Assembly: GCA_020445605.1 (NCBI GenBank)
Contig: JAGRGH010000032.1
Coordinates: forward strand, 164,693 to 228,692
Reading direction: 5' to 3'
Origin: Chromatiales bacterium
Lineage (GTDB): Bacteria > Pseudomonadota > Gammaproteobacteria > JAGRGH01
Length of the DNA stretch: 64,000 nucleotides
Shown: positions 34,728 through 52,242 of the stretch, one piece after another
Position numbering within the stretch: position 1 is the first letter of the stretch
Layout of the letters: every line of letters begins with the position of its first letter
The notes under the pieces: generated by a model
Database searches by the model: none
What the model was told of the DNA's origin: nothing
Seen by the model: the letters and a program-made list of their open reading frames with translations, nothing else
Made by a program: the position numbers and the translations under genes

Positions 34728-36118
34728 GCCGGTTCTCCGGCCGCGAGCCGTTTACGCGCGGCAGCAATCGCGTCGCGTACCCGCGCGGGCGCCGTGCCGC
34801 CGATGTGATTGCGCGCGGCGACCGAGCCTTCCAGCGTGAGCACGTCGAACACATCGGCCTGGATTTCGGTGCTGAAGCCGCGCAGGGTTTCGAGCGGCAG
34901 TTCCTCCAGATCGCAGTCTGCGTCGATGGCATGGCGCACGGCGCGCCCGACGATGCTGTGGGCGTCACGAAACGCCACGCCCTTGCGCACCAGATAGTCG
35001 GCCAGGTCCGTTGCCGTGGAAAACCCGCGCGCCGCGGCCTTGCGCATCGCGCTTGTGTTGACGCGCAGCGTCGGCAGCATTTCGGCATAGACCTTCAGCG
35101 AACCGCGCACCGTGTCGACCGCGTCGAACAGCGGCTCCTTGTCCTCCTGGTTGTCCTTGTTGTAGGCGAGCGGCTGACCCTTCATCAGCGTCAGCAGCGC
35201 GATCAGGTGTCCATACACCCGGCCGGTCTTGCCACGCACGAGTTCCGGCACGTCCGGGTTTTTCTTCTGCGGCATGATCGATGAACCGGTGCAGAACGCA
35301 TCGCCGAGGTCGATGAAGCCGAACGGCGCGGACATCCACAGGATCAGTTCCTCGGACATGCGCGAGAGATGCATCATCAGCGTCGCCGCGAACGCGAGGA
35401 AATCGATGACAAAGTCCCGGTCGCTGACCGCATCCAGCGAGTTGCGACAGGGTGCGTCGAAGCCCAGCGCCCGCGCGGTGAACTCGCGGTCGATCGGATA
35501 GCTGGTGCCGGCCAGCGCCGCGGCACCGAGCGGCATGCGGTTCATGCGCCGACGGCAGTCGGCCAGCCGCTCGGCATCGCGCCCGAGCATCTCGTACCAG
35601 GCCATCAGGTGATGGCCGAAGGTCACCGGCTGGGCGACCTGCAGATGCGTGAAGCCCGGCAGGATGGTCTCGGCATGGGCCTCGGCCTGCTCGAGGATCG
35701 CGAGTTGGAAGCGCTGGATCGCCTGAGCGATTGCGTCGATCTCGCCACGCAGCCATAGCCGCACGTCGGTCGCGACCTGGTCGTTGCGCGACCGACCGGT
35801 ATGCAGCCGCTTGCCCGCGGCACCGATCGCGTCGGTCAGGCGCGATTCGACGTTCATGTGCACGTCTTCCAGCGCGACCGACCATTCGAGCGCACCAGCG
35901 GTGACCTGTGTGCGGATCGCTTCGAGCCCCGCGACGATGGCCTCGACATCGGCGGCGCCCAGCACGCCGGCCGCGCCCAGCATGCGTGCATGCGCAATGG
36001 AACCTTCGATGTCGGCGTCAGCCAGTCGCTTGTCGAAGCCGACCGAAGCCGTGAAGGCTTCCACGAATGCATCGGTCGGTTCGGTGAACCGACCGGCCCA
36101 GGGTTTGTCCTCGTTCAT
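34724..36118 (-). CDS. argH: Argininosuccinate lyase
   Basis: A 464-residue enzyme of the fumarase/aspartase superfamily. It contains the signature [25 protein letters not shown] and the TGFTHLQ-like segment [13 protein letters not shown]. It releases arginine and fumarate from argininosuccinate in the last step of arginine synthesis. It is divergent from the algZ/algR-like genes, an arrangement known from Pseudomonas (argH-algZ-algR). Confidence 0.97.
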   Translation of the reverse strand: MNEDKPWAGRFTEPTDAFVEAFTASVGFDKRLADADIEGSIAHARMLGAAGVLGAADVEAIVAGLEAIRTQVTAGALEWSVALEDVHMNVESRLTDAIGAAGKRLHTGRSRNDQVATDVRLWLRGEIDAIAQAIQRFQLAILEQAEAHAETILPGFTHLQVAQPVTFGHHLMAWYEMLGRDAERLADCRRRMNRMPLGAAALAGTSYPIDREFTARALGFDAPCRNSLDAVSDRDFVIDFLAFAATLMMHLSRMSEELILWMSAPFGFIDLGDAFCTGSSIMPQKKNPDVPELVRGKTGRVYGHLIALLTLMKGQPLAYNKDNQEDKEPLFDAVDTVRGSLKVYAEMLPTLRVNTSAMRKAAARGFSTATDLADYLVRKGVAFRDAHSIVGRAVRHAIDADCDLEELPLETLRGFSTEIQADVFDVLTLEGSVAARNHIGGTAPARVRDAIAAARKRLAAGEPA

Positions 36119-36210
36119 CGGGAAAATTCGCTGTTTCGGGGGTTCGGGGTCGGGCGCGCGCGGGCGCGACCCGCTATTGTACCGGTAGCGCCCGAACCGC
36201 TCGCAGCCCG

Positions 36211-37239
36211 ATGCCAGCCGTCGACGAACGTCCGCAACTACTGCCGAATTTCTGCGATGTACGCGTGGTGTTCACCACGGTCATCGTTGGCGAACTGCTG
36301 GCGCTGGTGCTGACCCTGGTGTCGATCCCGTCGTTCGCCGAGTTCGGGCTGCGGCTCAGCCAGGTCTCGATGTTCGTGCAGTGGATCGGGCTGGTCAGTG
36401 CCGGGGTGTTCTGTCTGACGTATCGCTACGTGCCGACGGCGCACCGCGGGCGTGTGGTCGTCGCGAGCTTCATGATGGCGACGGTCGCCGTGGTGACCCT
36501 GGCCACCAGTGTCGCGGCCTGGCTGCTGACAGGCCGGACCACGCCACTGGAGCCCTTCGCGCTGCGCAATCTCGCCGTCGCGCTGGTGGTCGCGGGTTTC
36601 GCGGTGCGTTATCTGTTCCTGCTCTACGGCTGGCGCGAGCGCGTCTATGCCGCGGGCCAGGCGCGTTTCGAGGCCCTGCAGGCGCGCATACGCCCGCATT
36701 TTCTGTTCAACAGCATGAACACGCTTGCGCATCTTGCGCGCACCGATCCGCAGGCCGCGGAACGCGCCGTCGAGGACCTCGCCGACCTGTTCCGGGTCGC
36801 GCTTGGCCGCGGTCAGCGCGCGACCCTCGGCAGTGAGCTCGAACTTGGCCGTCGCTATCTGGGACTGGAGTCACATCGACTGGGGGAACGGCTGCGGGTG
36901 GACTGGCAGATCGACCAGCTTCCGGGCGACGCGGTGCTGCCCCAGCTGTGTCTACAGCCGCTGCTGGAAAATGCCGTCTATCATGGCATTGAGCGCGCGC
37001 GCGCCGGCGGCACCGTGCGGGTATCCGGTGGGCACAAGGATGGAACGGTGACTTTGAGGATCACCAACACCCTTGCCGACGCGGACACCCGGCCACGCCC
37101 CGGCAACCGCATGGCGCAGGACAATGTGCGCGCGCGGCTGGAGGCATTTTTCGCAGGAGACTCTCGCATGACGGTGTCGAGCAGCGACGGTCAGTACCAG
37201 GTGCTGCTGCAGTTTCCGTATCGCAGGCAGACGCCATGA
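36211..37239 (+). CDS. algZ: AlgZ/FimS-like LytS-family sensor histidine kinase
   Basis: A 342-residue protein with four N-terminal membrane helices (about 20-140) and a LytS-type kinase domain. The phosphoacceptor region is [19 protein letters not shown], and the ATP-binding part includes [13 protein letters not shown]. There is no separate input domain, as in AlgZ of Pseudomonas. It overlaps the response regulator by ATGA and is divergent from argH. With AlgR it controls type IV pili and alginate in Pseudomonas, and pilMNOPQ is 2.8 kb away here. Confidence 0.92.
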   Translation: MPAVDERPQLLPNFCDVRVVFTTVIVGELLALVLTLVSIPSFAEFGLRLSQVSMFVQWIGLVSAGVFCLTYRYVPTAHRGRVVVASFMMATVAVVTLATSVAAWLLTGRTTPLEPFALRNLAVALVVAGFAVRYLFLLYGWRERVYAAGQARFEALQARIRPHFLFNSMNTLAHLARTDPQAAERAVEDLADLFRVALGRGQRATLGSELELGRRYLGLESHRLGERLRVDWQIDQLPGDAVLPQLCLQPLLENAVYHGIERARAGGTVRVSGGHKDGTVTLRITNTLADADTRPRPGNRMAQDNVRARLEAFFAGDSRMTVSSSDGQYQVLLQFPYRRQTP

Positions 37240-37991
37240 AGGTGCTCGTCGTCGATGACGAGATCCCGGCGCGCCAGCGCTTGCGTTCGGCGCTCGCCGA
37301 GATTGACGGGATCGATGCGGTGGCCGAGGCCGCCGACGGCGAACAGGCGCTCGCCGAGGCGCAGCGTTTTCAGCCCGACGTCGTGCTCCTCGATATCCGC
37401 ATGCCGGGGCTCGACGGAATCGAGGTCGCCCATCGACTCGGTTCGCAGCCGGGCCCGCCGGCGGTGATCTTCGTCACGGCCTACGACGAGCATGCGCTGG
37501 CGGCGTTTGACGCCCACGCGGTCGCCTACCTGCTCAAACCCATCCGCCGCGAGAAGCTCGAAGCGGCCCTGCGTCACGCAAGCGTGCTGACGCGCCCGCA
37601 ACTCGCCGCGCTGCAGGCGACCGATGCCGAACCGACACCGGGTGCGCCGCGCACGCATCTCAGCGTTTCGCTGCGCGGTAATCTGAACCTGATCCCGGTC
37701 GACGAGGTGTTCGCCTTCATTGCCGAGCACAAGTACGTGGTCGTCTATCACCAGGGTGGCGAGGCGCTGCTGGAAACCTCACTGCGCGTGCTGGAGGAAG
37801 AGTTCGCGGAACAGTTTCTGCGCATCCATCGAAACGGCCTCGTCGCCAAGCGCCACCTGACCGGCATTGAACGTGGTTCAGACGGTTCTGCGCGCGCCCG
37901 GCTCGCAGGCACGGACCGACGTTTCGAGGTCAGCCGGCGTCACCTCAAGGGCTTGCGTGAGTGGCTGCGCGCGCGCGGCCAGCACCGCTGA
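37236..37991 (+). CDS. algR: AlgR-like LytTR response regulator
   Basis: A 251-residue regulator. The receiver domain (1-118) has VLVVDDEIPAR, the phosphorylation site in PDVVLLDIRMPGLDG and the KP motif in AYLLKPI. A LytTR DNA-binding domain (about 145-250) contains IPVDEVFAFIAEHKYVVVYHQG and FLRIHRNGLVAKR. It is the partner of the kinase encoded immediately upstream. Its probable targets, by analogy with Pseudomonas, are type IV pilus genes. Confidence 0.93.
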   Translation: MKVLVVDDEIPARQRLRSALAEIDGIDAVAEAADGEQALAEAQRFQPDVVLLDIRMPGLDGIEVAHRLGSQPGPPAVIFVTAYDEHALAAFDAHAVAYLLKPIRREKLEAALRHASVLTRPQLAALQATDAEPTPGAPRTHLSVSLRGNLNLIPVDEVFAFIAEHKYVVVYHQGGEALLETSLRVLEEEFAEQFLRIHRNGLVAKRHLTGIERGSDGSARARLAGTDRRFEVSRRHLKGLREWLRARGQHR

Positions 37992-38006
37992 GGCGCGGAG
38001 TCCAAT

Positions 38007-38148
38007 CAGGTCGTCGAAAACGGCTGGTCATGGCCTTGCCTGTGTCGCAAGCGAAAACCGTGGTTCTCGGATGCTTGCGAACTCGACCTGTCTGCGTAGT
38101 CGATTTTCGGGCGTGCGCCCCCTGTCTCGAAACAACAGGCGGTTGAAG
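38007..38148. repeat. Intergenic repeat B, copy 2
   Basis: A 140-base element clearly related to copy 1 at 28.5 kb. It starts CAGGTCGTCGAAAACGGC, contains the shared 14-mer TCGATTTTCGGGCG (38100-38113), then GTCTCG and ACAGGCGGTTGAAG. It lacks the right half of the terminal hairpin seen in copy 1. It fills the gap between the convergent algR-like and PBP1A genes. Confidence 0.8.
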
Positions 38149-38167
38149 TGAGGGTTTGGGCCGCCCG

Positions 38168-40549
38168 CTAAAACAGGTTCTCGACCGGCTTCGGCGTGGC
38201 CGACGTGCCCGGGGAGGGGGGCGGTGCAATGGTATTCGCGCCATCGGCGGAGCGTCGGGGAAGCTGATCGCTGCGAAAGATCTCGACAATCGTGCCGGTC
38301 TGCCCGGCGGTTGCCGCGAGCCCTGTATCCGGATCGATACGCACATTGACGATGCCCGGCGGCTCCGGAAAATCCCGCTCCGGGCGACCGTTCAGCGCGA
38401 CCCGCATGTAGTCGATCCACACCGGCAGCGCGGCGCGACCGCCCGCCTCGCCGCGACCGAGTTCGGCGTTGTCGTCAAACCCGATCCACACGGTCGTGAT
38501 CAGCCCCGGAACGTAGCCGTTGAACCATGCGTCCCGGTAGTCATTCGATGTACCGGTCTTGCCGGCCAGGTCGCGCCGTCCGAGTGAGCGCGCGCGCCGC
38601 GCCGTGCCCGACTGCACGACCTCGCGCAGCATCGAGCTGATCAGGTAGTGCGTGCGCGCATCCAGCACGCGCGCGGCACGGGGCTGATCCGGCGTGCATC
38701 CGGCCCGGCAGGCGACCCGTGGGGTGGCCCGGTATACGCCCACACCCGCGCGGTTGATCTGTTCCACCAGGTACGGCTCGACGCGAAAGCCGCCGTTCGC
38801 GAACACCGCATAGGCTCCGTTCAGGTCCAGTGGCGTGACCTCACCGCTGCCCAGCGCCAGCGACAGGTTGTGTGGCAGTCGCGCGGTATCCAGGCCGAAG
38901 CGGTCCGCCTGCTCGATGACCGGTGCTACGCCAACCGCCTGCAACAGGCGGATCGATACCAGGTTGCGCGATTGTGCAAGCGCCTCGCGCAAACGCGTGG
39001 GACCCTTGAACTTGTGGCCGTAGTTTTCGGGGCGCCAGACGCCCTCGAGCGCGGCGTCGCGGATGGTGATCGGCGCATCGTTGATGATCGACGCCGGTGT
39101 GTATCCATGGTCGAGCGCGGCCGAGTACAGGATTGGTTTGAAACCCGAACCGGCCTGACGCAGGGCCTGGTCGGCGCGGTTGAACTTGCTGCGAAAGAAG
39201 TCGTAGCCACCGACGATGGCCTGGATCGCGCCGGTATCGGCATCGCTCGACACCAGTGCGCCTTCGACTTTCGGCACCTGGGCGAGGACCCAGCCGGTCT
39301 CGTCGTCACTGCGCGCCACCCGAACCAGGTCACCGGCGGCAACGACCTCGCCCGGTGATTTGGGTTGCGTGCCGATGTGATCGGCGTCGACATACGGACG
39401 GGCCCACTGGAACGCCGCGACGCCAAGCTCGACCTGCTGGCCGTCGAGGGTCTTCAGCGTGGCGCCCGTTGGGTCCACGCTGGTGACGAGCGCGGGCAAC
39501 AGGTCGCCGACCCGCGGCGCATTCGCGAGCAGCGCGTCGAGCGCCGCAGTGTCTGGAGCACCGGTCGCCGAACGGTGTTCCGGGCCCCTCCAGCCGTGAC
39601 GCCGGTCGTAATCGACAAGCCCCGCGCGCAGGGCCGCCAGGGCGGCGTTCTGCAGCCGGCCGTCCAGCGTGGTGATGACCTCGAAGCCGTCGCTGTAGGC
39701 CGCCTCGCCGTAGCGCTCGAACAGTTCGGCGCGAACCATCTCCGCTGCATACGGTGCGGCGACCTCGATGGCCGCGCTGTGCAGACGCGCGGTGACCGGC
39801 GCGGCCTGCGCCGCCAGCATGGAGGGTTCGTCGATCTGGCCGAGATCGTGCATGCGCCGCAGGACATAGTTGCGACGCACCTTGGCGCGCTCGGGGTCGG
39901 CGATCGGGTTGTAGCGCGATGGCGCCTTCGGGAGCCCGGCAATCATGGCCCATTGCGGCAATTCGAGTTCGCCGATGGCCTTGCCGTAATAGACCTTGGC
40001 CGCCGCGCCGACCCCGTAGGCGCGGTTGCCAAGGTAAATCTTGTTGAGATAAAGCGTCAGGATCTCGTCTTTGTCCAGATCGCGTTCCATTTGCAACGCA
40101 AGGAATACCTCCTTGAGTTTGCGGACATAGGTCCGCTCCGGCGTCAGAAAGATGTTTCGCGCGAGCTGCATGGTGATCGTGCTGCCGCCTTGGCGGCGCT
40201 CGCCTGTAAGGATCAACTGGCCGACGGCCCGCACGATGCCCTGGTAGTCGACGCCCGGATGCTCATAAAAGCGGTCGTCCTCGGCGGCGAGGAACGCCTG
40301 GCGCAGCGTGGTGGGGATCTGATCGAAGGTCAGCGGTTCGCGGCGCTTCTCGCCGTACTCGGCGATCAGGGCCCCGTTGCGGTCGCGCACGCGCAGCGGA
40401 ACCTCCAGCGTGACCTCGCGCAGGCTCGCGGTGCCCGGCAACGAGGGCGCGACGTAGGCATACCCGGCCATGACCGCGAGCGTGGCCAGCACAAAACCGC
40501 CAAACAGCGCTACGAAGAACCAGCGCGTCAGTTTCGTGATCCAGTTCAT
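38168..40549 (-). CDS. mrcA: Penicillin-binding protein 1A
   Basis: A 793-residue bifunctional peptidoglycan synthase. After an N-terminal anchor comes the GT51 glycosyltransferase domain with AAEDDRFYEHPGVDY and GGSTITMQLARN. An OB-like inserted domain follows, then the transpeptidase domain with SGFK (SXXK), SRN in LAQSRNLVSIR and KTGTSNDYRDAWF (KTG). It polymerises and crosslinks peptidoglycan. Its location divergent from pilM is conserved in gammaproteobacteria. The C-terminus ends in a Pro/Ser-rich tail. Confidence 0.96.
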   Translation of the reverse strand: MNWITKLTRWFFVALFGGFVLATLAVMAGYAYVAPSLPGTASLREVTLEVPLRVRDRNGALIAEYGEKRREPLTFDQIPTTLRQAFLAAEDDRFYEHPGVDYQGIVRAVGQLILTGERRQGGSTITMQLARNIFLTPERTYVRKLKEVFLALQMERDLDKDEILTLYLNKIYLGNRAYGVGAAAKVYYGKAIGELELPQWAMIAGLPKAPSRYNPIADPERAKVRRNYVLRRMHDLGQIDEPSMLAAQAAPVTARLHSAAIEVAAPYAAEMVRAELFERYGEAAYSDGFEVITTLDGRLQNAALAALRAGLVDYDRRHGWRGPEHRSATGAPDTAALDALLANAPRVGDLLPALVTSVDPTGATLKTLDGQQVELGVAAFQWARPYVDADHIGTQPKSPGEVVAAGDLVRVARSDDETGWVLAQVPKVEGALVSSDADTGAIQAIVGGYDFFRSKFNRADQALRQAGSGFKPILYSAALDHGYTPASIINDAPITIRDAALEGVWRPENYGHKFKGPTRLREALAQSRNLVSIRLLQAVGVAPVIEQADRFGLDTARLPHNLSLALGSGEVTPLDLNGAYAVFANGGFRVEPYLVEQINRAGVGVYRATPRVACRAGCTPDQPRAARVLDARTHYLISSMLREVVQSGTARRARSLGRRDLAGKTGTSNDYRDAWFNGYVPGLITTVWIGFDDNAELGRGEAGGRAALPVWIDYMRVALNGRPERDFPEPPGIVNVRIDPDTGLAATAGQTGTIVEIFRSDQLPRRSADGANTIAPPPSPGTSATPKPVENLF

Positions 40550-40657
40550 GGCTGGGGCATGCCCGGTGGGTTCGAATCGTGGGCCGCCCGCGCGGCGAGG
40601 GCCGCGATGTTAGCAGACCGAGGACCAGAACTGCTTCACAGATTTGGTGAAAATTTC

Positions 40658-40686
40658 TTCCCAATCCATTGATTTGTTGATATATA
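40658..40686 (+). promoter_or_regulatory. Candidate promoter of the pil operon
   Basis: The AT-rich stretch before pilM holds an extended -10 element, TGA followed by TATATA (40681-40686), with a weak -35 TTCCCA 17 bases upstream (40658-40663). A TATACT at 40683-40688 is an alternative -10. It lies about 70 bases before the GTG of pilM in the mrcA-pilM divergent gap. Confidence 0.4.
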
Positions 40687-40720
40687 CTCAGTCCAAAACC
40701 AGCCGCCACCGGCGGCATAG

Positions 40721-42385
<1,665 letters not shown>

Positions 42386-42389
<4 letters not shown>

Positions 42390-42997
42390 ACGCCCAGGAT
42401 CTCAAGGAACTTGATCTTGCCGAGATCGGCGATTGGCCGTTCCTGGTCAAGTTCATTTTTGTTCTGATCATCTGCGCGCTCATCGTCGTGGGTTGGTATT
42501 ACTACGACACCCAGGGGCAGCTTTCCCGCCTCAAGAAAGAAGAGGCGCGCGAGGTCGACCTGAAACAGGACTACGAGATCAAGGTCAAGAAGGCTGCGAA
42601 CCTGCACATCTACGAGAAGCAGTACGAGGAGCTCAAGGAGCGTTTCGCGGATGCGCTGCGTCAGCTGCCGAGCCGCACCGAGGTCGCCGAACTGCTCGTC
42701 GACGTGTCGCAGAAGGGCCTAGCCAGTGGTCTGGAGTTCAAGCTGTTCAAGCCCACCGGCGAGGTTCCAAAGGATTTCTACGCGGAGCTGCCCATCCAGA
42801 TTCGAGTGCTGGGGTCTTACCACGAGTTCGGCCGATTCGTCAGCGGTCTCGCTGAACTGCCGCGGATCGTGACCGTGCACAACATCAACATCAGCAAGGC
42901 GGGTGGCAACGCCACAACCGTGGACGGCCAGACCCTGCTGCAGATGGATATGACCGCGAAGACCTACCGGTTCCTCGAAGGCGACGGGGCCAGATGA
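42386..42997 (+). CDS. pilO: Type IV pilus assembly protein PilO
   Basis: A 203-residue protein beginning at a TTG that overlaps the pilN stop (TTGA). One membrane helix (about 22-42), a coiled-coil segment with LKKEEAREVDLKQDYE, and a periplasmic domain containing YHEFGRFVSGLAELPRIVTVHN are visible. It heterodimerises with PilN. The overlap with pilP is ATGA. Confidence 0.97.
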
Positions 42998-43530
42998 TGC
43001 GCGCGCGCCGGTTACCGCTTGCGTGGATCGTATGCGTCGCGCTGGTCACGACGGTGTCCGGTTGCGGGCGCACGGATCTCAGGGATTTGCAGGCGTTCGT
43101 CGACGAGGTGGAACAGCTGCCACCGGGACCGGTCCCGCCGTTGCCCGAACTCAAGACCGCCGAGACCTTCATCTACGAACCCGGTGGCCGCCGCGATCCG
43201 TTCGCGCCTGGCCTCGTCGAACCGGAAGAAGAAGTCATTGCCGCAGGCGACGGTCCGCGTCCGGATCCGAATCGGCCGCGCGAGGAACTTGAACAGTATC
43301 CGCTCGATTCCGTGCGCATGGTCGGCATGCTCGAACAGCAGGGCGAACGCTGGGCATTGGTGCGCGATCCCCAGAACACGATCCATCGGGTTCAGCGCGG
43401 CAATTACCTGGGGCAGAATCACGGGCGCATTTCGCGCATCAGTGAAGACCGCATTGACCTCATTGAACTGATACAGCTTGCACCGAGTCGCTACACCGAG
43501 CGCGAGGCCGCACTGGCGCTGAACAATTGA
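42994..43530 (+). CDS. pilP: Type IV pilus lipoprotein PilP
   Basis: A 178-residue lipoprotein with lipobox VSGC after the signal peptide. The unstructured Pro-rich linker includes FIYEPGGRRDPF, and the C-terminal beta domain includes VRMVGMLEQQGERWALVRDPQNTIHRV. PilP links the PilNO complex to the N-terminal domains of the secretin PilQ. It is followed by pilQ after 27 bases. Confidence 0.96.
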   Translation: MMRARRLPLAWIVCVALVTTVSGCGRTDLRDLQAFVDEVEQLPPGPVPPLPELKTAETFIYEPGGRRDPFAPGLVEPEEEVIAAGDGPRPDPNRPREELEQYPLDSVRMVGMLEQQGERWALVRDPQNTIHRVQRGNYLGQNHGRISRISEDRIDLIELIQLAPSRYTEREAALALNN

Positions 43531-43557
43531 TCTGCGCTGCGGCATGGAGATGAGACG

Positions 43558-45696
43558 ATGAATACAAAATGCAAATTCGCCTGGTTGGTAACGCTGGCGG
43601 GCACACTGCTGTTTTCGGTCGGCGCGAATGCGAACAGCCTGCAGAAAATCAGCTACTCGTCGCTGTCGGCGGATCGCACACAGGTGCGGCTGCACATGAG
43701 CGACCCGATCACCGGAGAGCCGCTGAGTTTTACGGTCGATACGCCCGCCCGACTCGCCGTGGATTTCAGGGACACCCGCGTAGAGGTGCCGGCCCGTTAC
43801 GTCGACGTGGGCGTGGGCGTTGTCGCGAGCGTGACGGTTGCCGAATCCGGCGGTCGCGCACGCGTGGTGCTGAACCTTGCGCAGGTCACGCCCTACGAAA
43901 CCGTCATTGATGGCAATGATTTCGTGATCACGGTGGGTGCGCCGTCGACCGGTTCGTTCCTGGCCGACCAACGGCGCGCGAACGATTTTCAGCCCACCGC
44001 GGTCGTCAGCTCCGGCGTGGCGGCCGGCGCCGCCCGTTCGATCCGAAACATCGATTTTCGCAGAACCCCCGACGGGGCCGGGCGCGTGATCGTATCGCTC
44101 AGCGATCCGGCGACCCCGGTCGCCGTGCGTGAGGAAGGCGGCAACATCGTGGTGGACATCACGGGCGCGAAACTCCCCGATGAGCTGCTGCAACGGCTGG
44201 ATGTCGTCGACTTTGCGACACCGGTCCAGTTTGTCGATCCTTCGGTCGTGGGCGACAACACCCAGATCCGCATCACGGCCCAGGGTGCCTACGATCATCT
44301 TGCCTATCAGGCCGATGACGAATTCGCCGTCGAGTTCCGCGAGCTGACGCCGGAGGAAAAGGAGCGGATCGATCGCGAGAAATTCGTCTACACGGGCGAG
44401 CGACTGTCGCTGAATTTCCAGGACATCGAGGTCCGTTCGGTCCTGCAACTGTTGGCGGATTTCACCGATATCAACATGGTGACCAGCGACACCGTCGGTG
44501 GAAACATCACGCTGCGGCTGAAGAACGTCCCCTGGGACCAGGCACTGGACATCATCCTGCGGACCAAGGGGCTGGACAAGCGCGTGCAGGAGAATGTGAT
44601 CCTGGTCGCGCCGCAGGAGGAACTCGCCGCACGCGAGCAGGCGCAGCTCGAGGCCGACCGCAAGGTCGAGACCCTGGCGCCGCTGCGCTCGGAGTTCATC
44701 CAGATCAACTATGCCAAGGCAGAAGACATTGCCGACCTTCTCAAGGGCGGAGGAGATACCGGAGGCACGAACCGGCTCCTCTCGCCGCGCGGATCCGTAT
44801 CGATCGACGAGCGCACGAATACATTGCTTCTGAAGGATACGGCCGATACGCTGGAATCTGTGCGTCGAATCGTCAAGCGACTGGATATCCCGGTTCGCCA
44901 GGTGCAGATCGAATCGCGCATCGTGATCGCAAGCGATGATTTTTCGCGCGACCTGGGTGTTCGCCTAAGCGTCGCCGGCGGCAAGTTCGACAGCAGCGGC
45001 AGCCGCTACGCCGTCGGCGGCGGTGCCCTGACGGGCGATCTGGTGATCGGCCCGCAGCAGCCGCCGTTCGTTACAACCGACGGTGGCCCTGATGGCGCCG
45101 AGGCGCTGGCGGTCAACCTTCCGGCCGCGGGCGCGACCTCGGGCGTAAACTTCGTCGTCGGTTCGTTTCTCGACTGGTTGTTGCGTCTTGAGCTGACTGC
45201 AATGCAGTCCGAAGGCCGCGGCGAGATCATCTCGAGTCCGCGTGTCGTGACATCCGATCAGGGCAAGGCGTTGATCAAGCAGGGTTTCGAGATTCCGTAT
45301 CAGGAGGCCACCTCCAGCGGCGCCACTTCGGTGTCGTTCAAGGAAGCGGTACTGAAGCTGGAAGTCACACCGCAGATCACACCGGACGACCGCATCATCA
45401 TGGAGCTGAACGTCAGCCAGGACACGCCAGATTTCTCCAGAGTTGTGCTCGGCGTTCCGCCCATAAACACGCGCGAGGTCGAGACCAACGTGCTGGTTGA
45501 CGACGGTGACACCGTGGTACTGGGCGGCATCTTTGAGCGCGTCCGGGCAAACAACGTCGACAAGGTGCCGTTTTTCGGCGATCTGCCGACCGTGGGGCGA
45601 CTGTTCCGCAAGGAGTTCAAGCAGGACGACAACACCGAACTGCTGATCTTTGTGACCCCGCGCATCATGCGCGAGTCGCTTTCGGTTGGGCTCTGA
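43558..45696 (+). CDS. pilQ: Type IV pilus secretin PilQ
   Basis: A 712-residue outer-membrane secretin. A signal peptide (ending ANA) is followed by two AMIN domains (about 30-260) with peptidoglycan-binding role, an STN/N0 domain (about 275-345), an N1 domain with [16 protein letters not shown], and the secretin core with the [25 protein letters not shown] signature. It forms the pore through which the pilus passes. It ends 11 bases past the aroK TTG. Confidence 0.97.
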   Translation: MNTKCKFAWLVTLAGTLLFSVGANANSLQKISYSSLSADRTQVRLHMSDPITGEPLSFTVDTPARLAVDFRDTRVEVPARYVDVGVGVVASVTVAESGGRARVVLNLAQVTPYETVIDGNDFVITVGAPSTGSFLADQRRANDFQPTAVVSSGVAAGAARSIRNIDFRRTPDGAGRVIVSLSDPATPVAVREEGGNIVVDITGAKLPDELLQRLDVVDFATPVQFVDPSVVGDNTQIRITAQGAYDHLAYQADDEFAVEFRELTPEEKERIDREKFVYTGERLSLNFQDIEVRSVLQLLADFTDINMVTSDTVGGNITLRLKNVPWDQALDIILRTKGLDKRVQENVILVAPQEELAAREQAQLEADRKVETLAPLRSEFIQINYAKAEDIADLLKGGGDTGGTNRLLSPRGSVSIDERTNTLLLKDTADTLESVRRIVKRLDIPVRQVQIESRIVIASDDFSRDLGVRLSVAGGKFDSSGSRYAVGGGALTGDLVIGPQQPPFVTTDGGPDGAEALAVNLPAAGATSGVNFVVGSFLDWLLRLELTAMQSEGRGEIISSPRVVTSDQGKALIKQGFEIPYQEATSSGATSVSFKEAVLKLEVTPQITPDDRIIMELNVSQDTPDFSRVVLGVPPINTREVETNVLVDDGDTVVLGGIFERVRANNVDKVPFFGDLPTVGRLFRKEFKQDDNTELLIFVTPRIMRESLSVGL

Positions 45697-46240
45697 GCCG
45701 GACGCGCCGTCGCCGGATGCGACGGCGCCAGGGCGTATCTTCCTCGTCGGCCCCATGGGGGCCGGCAAATCTACCGTTGGCCGGCGCCTCGCCGAAGATC
45801 TCAGCTGGCCATTTTACGACGCCGATCGCGAGATCGAACAGCGCACCGGCGTCGACATCCCGACGATCTTCGAGTACGAAGGAGAGGTGGGGTTTCGTGA
45901 ACGCGAAGCCCGTGCCATCGACGAGCTGACGCTGCATGCACCCTGTGTGCTTGCGACCGGCGGTGGCGCCGTGCTGCGCGAGGACAACCGCCGTCTGCTC
46001 GCCGAGCGCGGATGTGTCGTGTATCTTTACTGCCCGGTCGCGGAACAGCTGCGGCGCACCGCGCACGATCGCAATCGTCCGCTGCTTCAGACCGATGACC
46101 CTGCCGCGCGCCTGCAGGCCCTGTTCGAGACCCGCGACCCGCTGTACCGCGCGATCGCCGACGTGGTGATCGAGTCCGGTCGCCGATCGGTTGCGGCGGT
46201 CGCCCGCGAGATTCGTGGCCGGCTTTCTGAATGTAGCTGA
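45686..46240 (+). CDS. aroK: Shikimate kinase
   Basis: A 184-residue P-loop kinase: [15 protein letters not shown], the [11 protein letters not shown] shikimate-binding segment, FREREAR and TGGGAVLRE. It phosphorylates shikimate in aromatic amino acid synthesis. The start is TTG at 45686, inside the last codons of pilQ; no closer ATG precedes the P-loop region. The pilQ-aroK-aroB order is conserved. Confidence 0.95.
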   Translation: MGSEPDAPSPDATAPGRIFLVGPMGAGKSTVGRRLAEDLSWPFYDADREIEQRTGVDIPTIFEYEGEVGFREREARAIDELTLHAPCVLATGGGAVLREDNRRLLAERGCVVYLYCPVAEQLRRTAHDRNRPLLQTDDPAARLQALFETRDPLYRAIADVVIESGRRSVAAVAREIRGRLSECS

Positions 46241-46277
46241 CCGACCTGCGCGCCAACCGCGCACCCGAATGTTTCCG

Positions 46278-47354
46278 ATGCGCACACTCACCGTAGAACT
46301 CGGTCCCAGAAGTTATCCCATCCAGATCGGCCCGGGCCTGATCGGCCGCGCGGATCTCTACGCCCCGTACATCGGCGGGCGGCAGGTGCTCGTGGTCACC
46401 AACACGACGGTCGGCCCGCTCTATCTGGAGCAGGTCTGCTCCGCATTGGCCGGCCACGACCTGCACACGCTGGTACTGCCCGACGGCGAGCAGTACAAGA
46501 CCCTCGATACCCTGAACCTGATCTTCGACGCTCTGCTCGAGGCCCGATTCGAGCGCGGATGCACGCTGGTCGCCCTGGGCGGTGGTGTGATCGGCGACCT
46601 GGTGGGTTTCGCCGCCGCCAGCTATCAGCGCGGGGTCGCGTTCATCCAGGTGCCGACCACGCTGCTCGCGCAGGTCGATTCGTCCGTCGGCGGCAAGACC
46701 GGCGTGAACCACCGGCTGGGCAAAAACATGATCGGTGCGTTCCATCAGCCGCGTCTGGTGCTGGCCGACACCGATACCCTGACGACGCTTCCGCCGCGGG
46801 AACTTTCCGCCGGGATCGCCGAGGTCATCAAGTACGGCATCATCCGCGATCGTGGGTTCTTCGACTGGCTGGAGGCCGGGATCGACTCCCTGCGCGCGCT
46901 GGATGCCGACGCACTCGCGAGCGCCGTTGAGCGCTCCTGCCGGAACAAGGCCGAGGTCGTGGCCGCCGATGAACTCGAGTCCGGCCAGCGCGCCCTGCTG
47001 AACCTCGGTCACACCTTCGGTCACGCGATCGAGGCGGCCATGGGCTACGGAACCTGGCTGCATGGCGAGGCCGTAGGGGCCGGCATGGTCATGGCCTCAG
47101 ACCTGTCGCATCGGCTCGGCTGGCTCGACGAAACCGACCAATCCCGCATCCGCAAACTGGTCGCCCGTGGCGGCCTGCCGGTCGAGCCGCCGAAGATCGG
47201 CGCCGAAGCCTTCCGCCGCTACATGGCCGTGGACAAGAAGGTCCAGGCCGGGCGCCTGCGTCTGGTACTGATCCGCGCACTCGGCGAGGCCATCGTGACC
47301 GACCGGTTTGATCCGGCGGCCCTGGAGGCGACACTGGCCACGGCCTCCGCCTGA
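46278..47354 (+). CDS. aroB: 3-dehydroquinate synthase
   Basis: From the ATG at 46278 the protein has 358 residues; another in-frame ATG at 46269 adds three. It contains [12 protein letters not shown], the NAD site [18 protein letters not shown], and [13 protein letters not shown] and [12 protein letters not shown] with the zinc-binding His. It converts DAHP to 3-dehydroquinate in the shikimate pathway and is co-transcribed with aroK. Confidence 0.96.
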   Translation: MRTLTVELGPRSYPIQIGPGLIGRADLYAPYIGGRQVLVVTNTTVGPLYLEQVCSALAGHDLHTLVLPDGEQYKTLDTLNLIFDALLEARFERGCTLVALGGGVIGDLVGFAAASYQRGVAFIQVPTTLLAQVDSSVGGKTGVNHRLGKNMIGAFHQPRLVLADTDTLTTLPPRELSAGIAEVIKYGIIRDRGFFDWLEAGIDSLRALDADALASAVERSCRNKAEVVAADELESGQRALLNLGHTFGHAIEAAMGYGTWLHGEAVGAGMVMASDLSHRLGWLDETDQSRIRKLVARGGLPVEPPKIGAEAFRRYMAVDKKVQAGRLRLVLIRALGEAIVTDRFDPAALEATLATASA

Positions 47355-47592
47355 GGGGGGCATCCCTGCCGCGTCGCCCGAACGCGGTCCCGCAGCGCAC
47401 CTGCGCGCCAGCCCACCCACCGCCCGTCGCCGGGTCGCGTCCGCCGAGGCTGGCAGGCGCACTTCAGGGTTTGCTAATCTTGCCGGTCCGCCTGCGTCCC
47501 GCGGGCGGCGGATCACTACGCCTGGGCGCTACCTGCGGTCAGCCGCACCGCGGGGCCAGAACCATGCCTGCAACCTGACGAGAGTTCGCGCG

Positions 47593-52236
<4,644 letters not shown>

Positions 52237-52242
52237 ACGCTC

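Noticed and set aside
43012..44448. Minus-strand open frame of 478 codons
   Set aside because: Antisense to pilP and pilQ; no domain signature.
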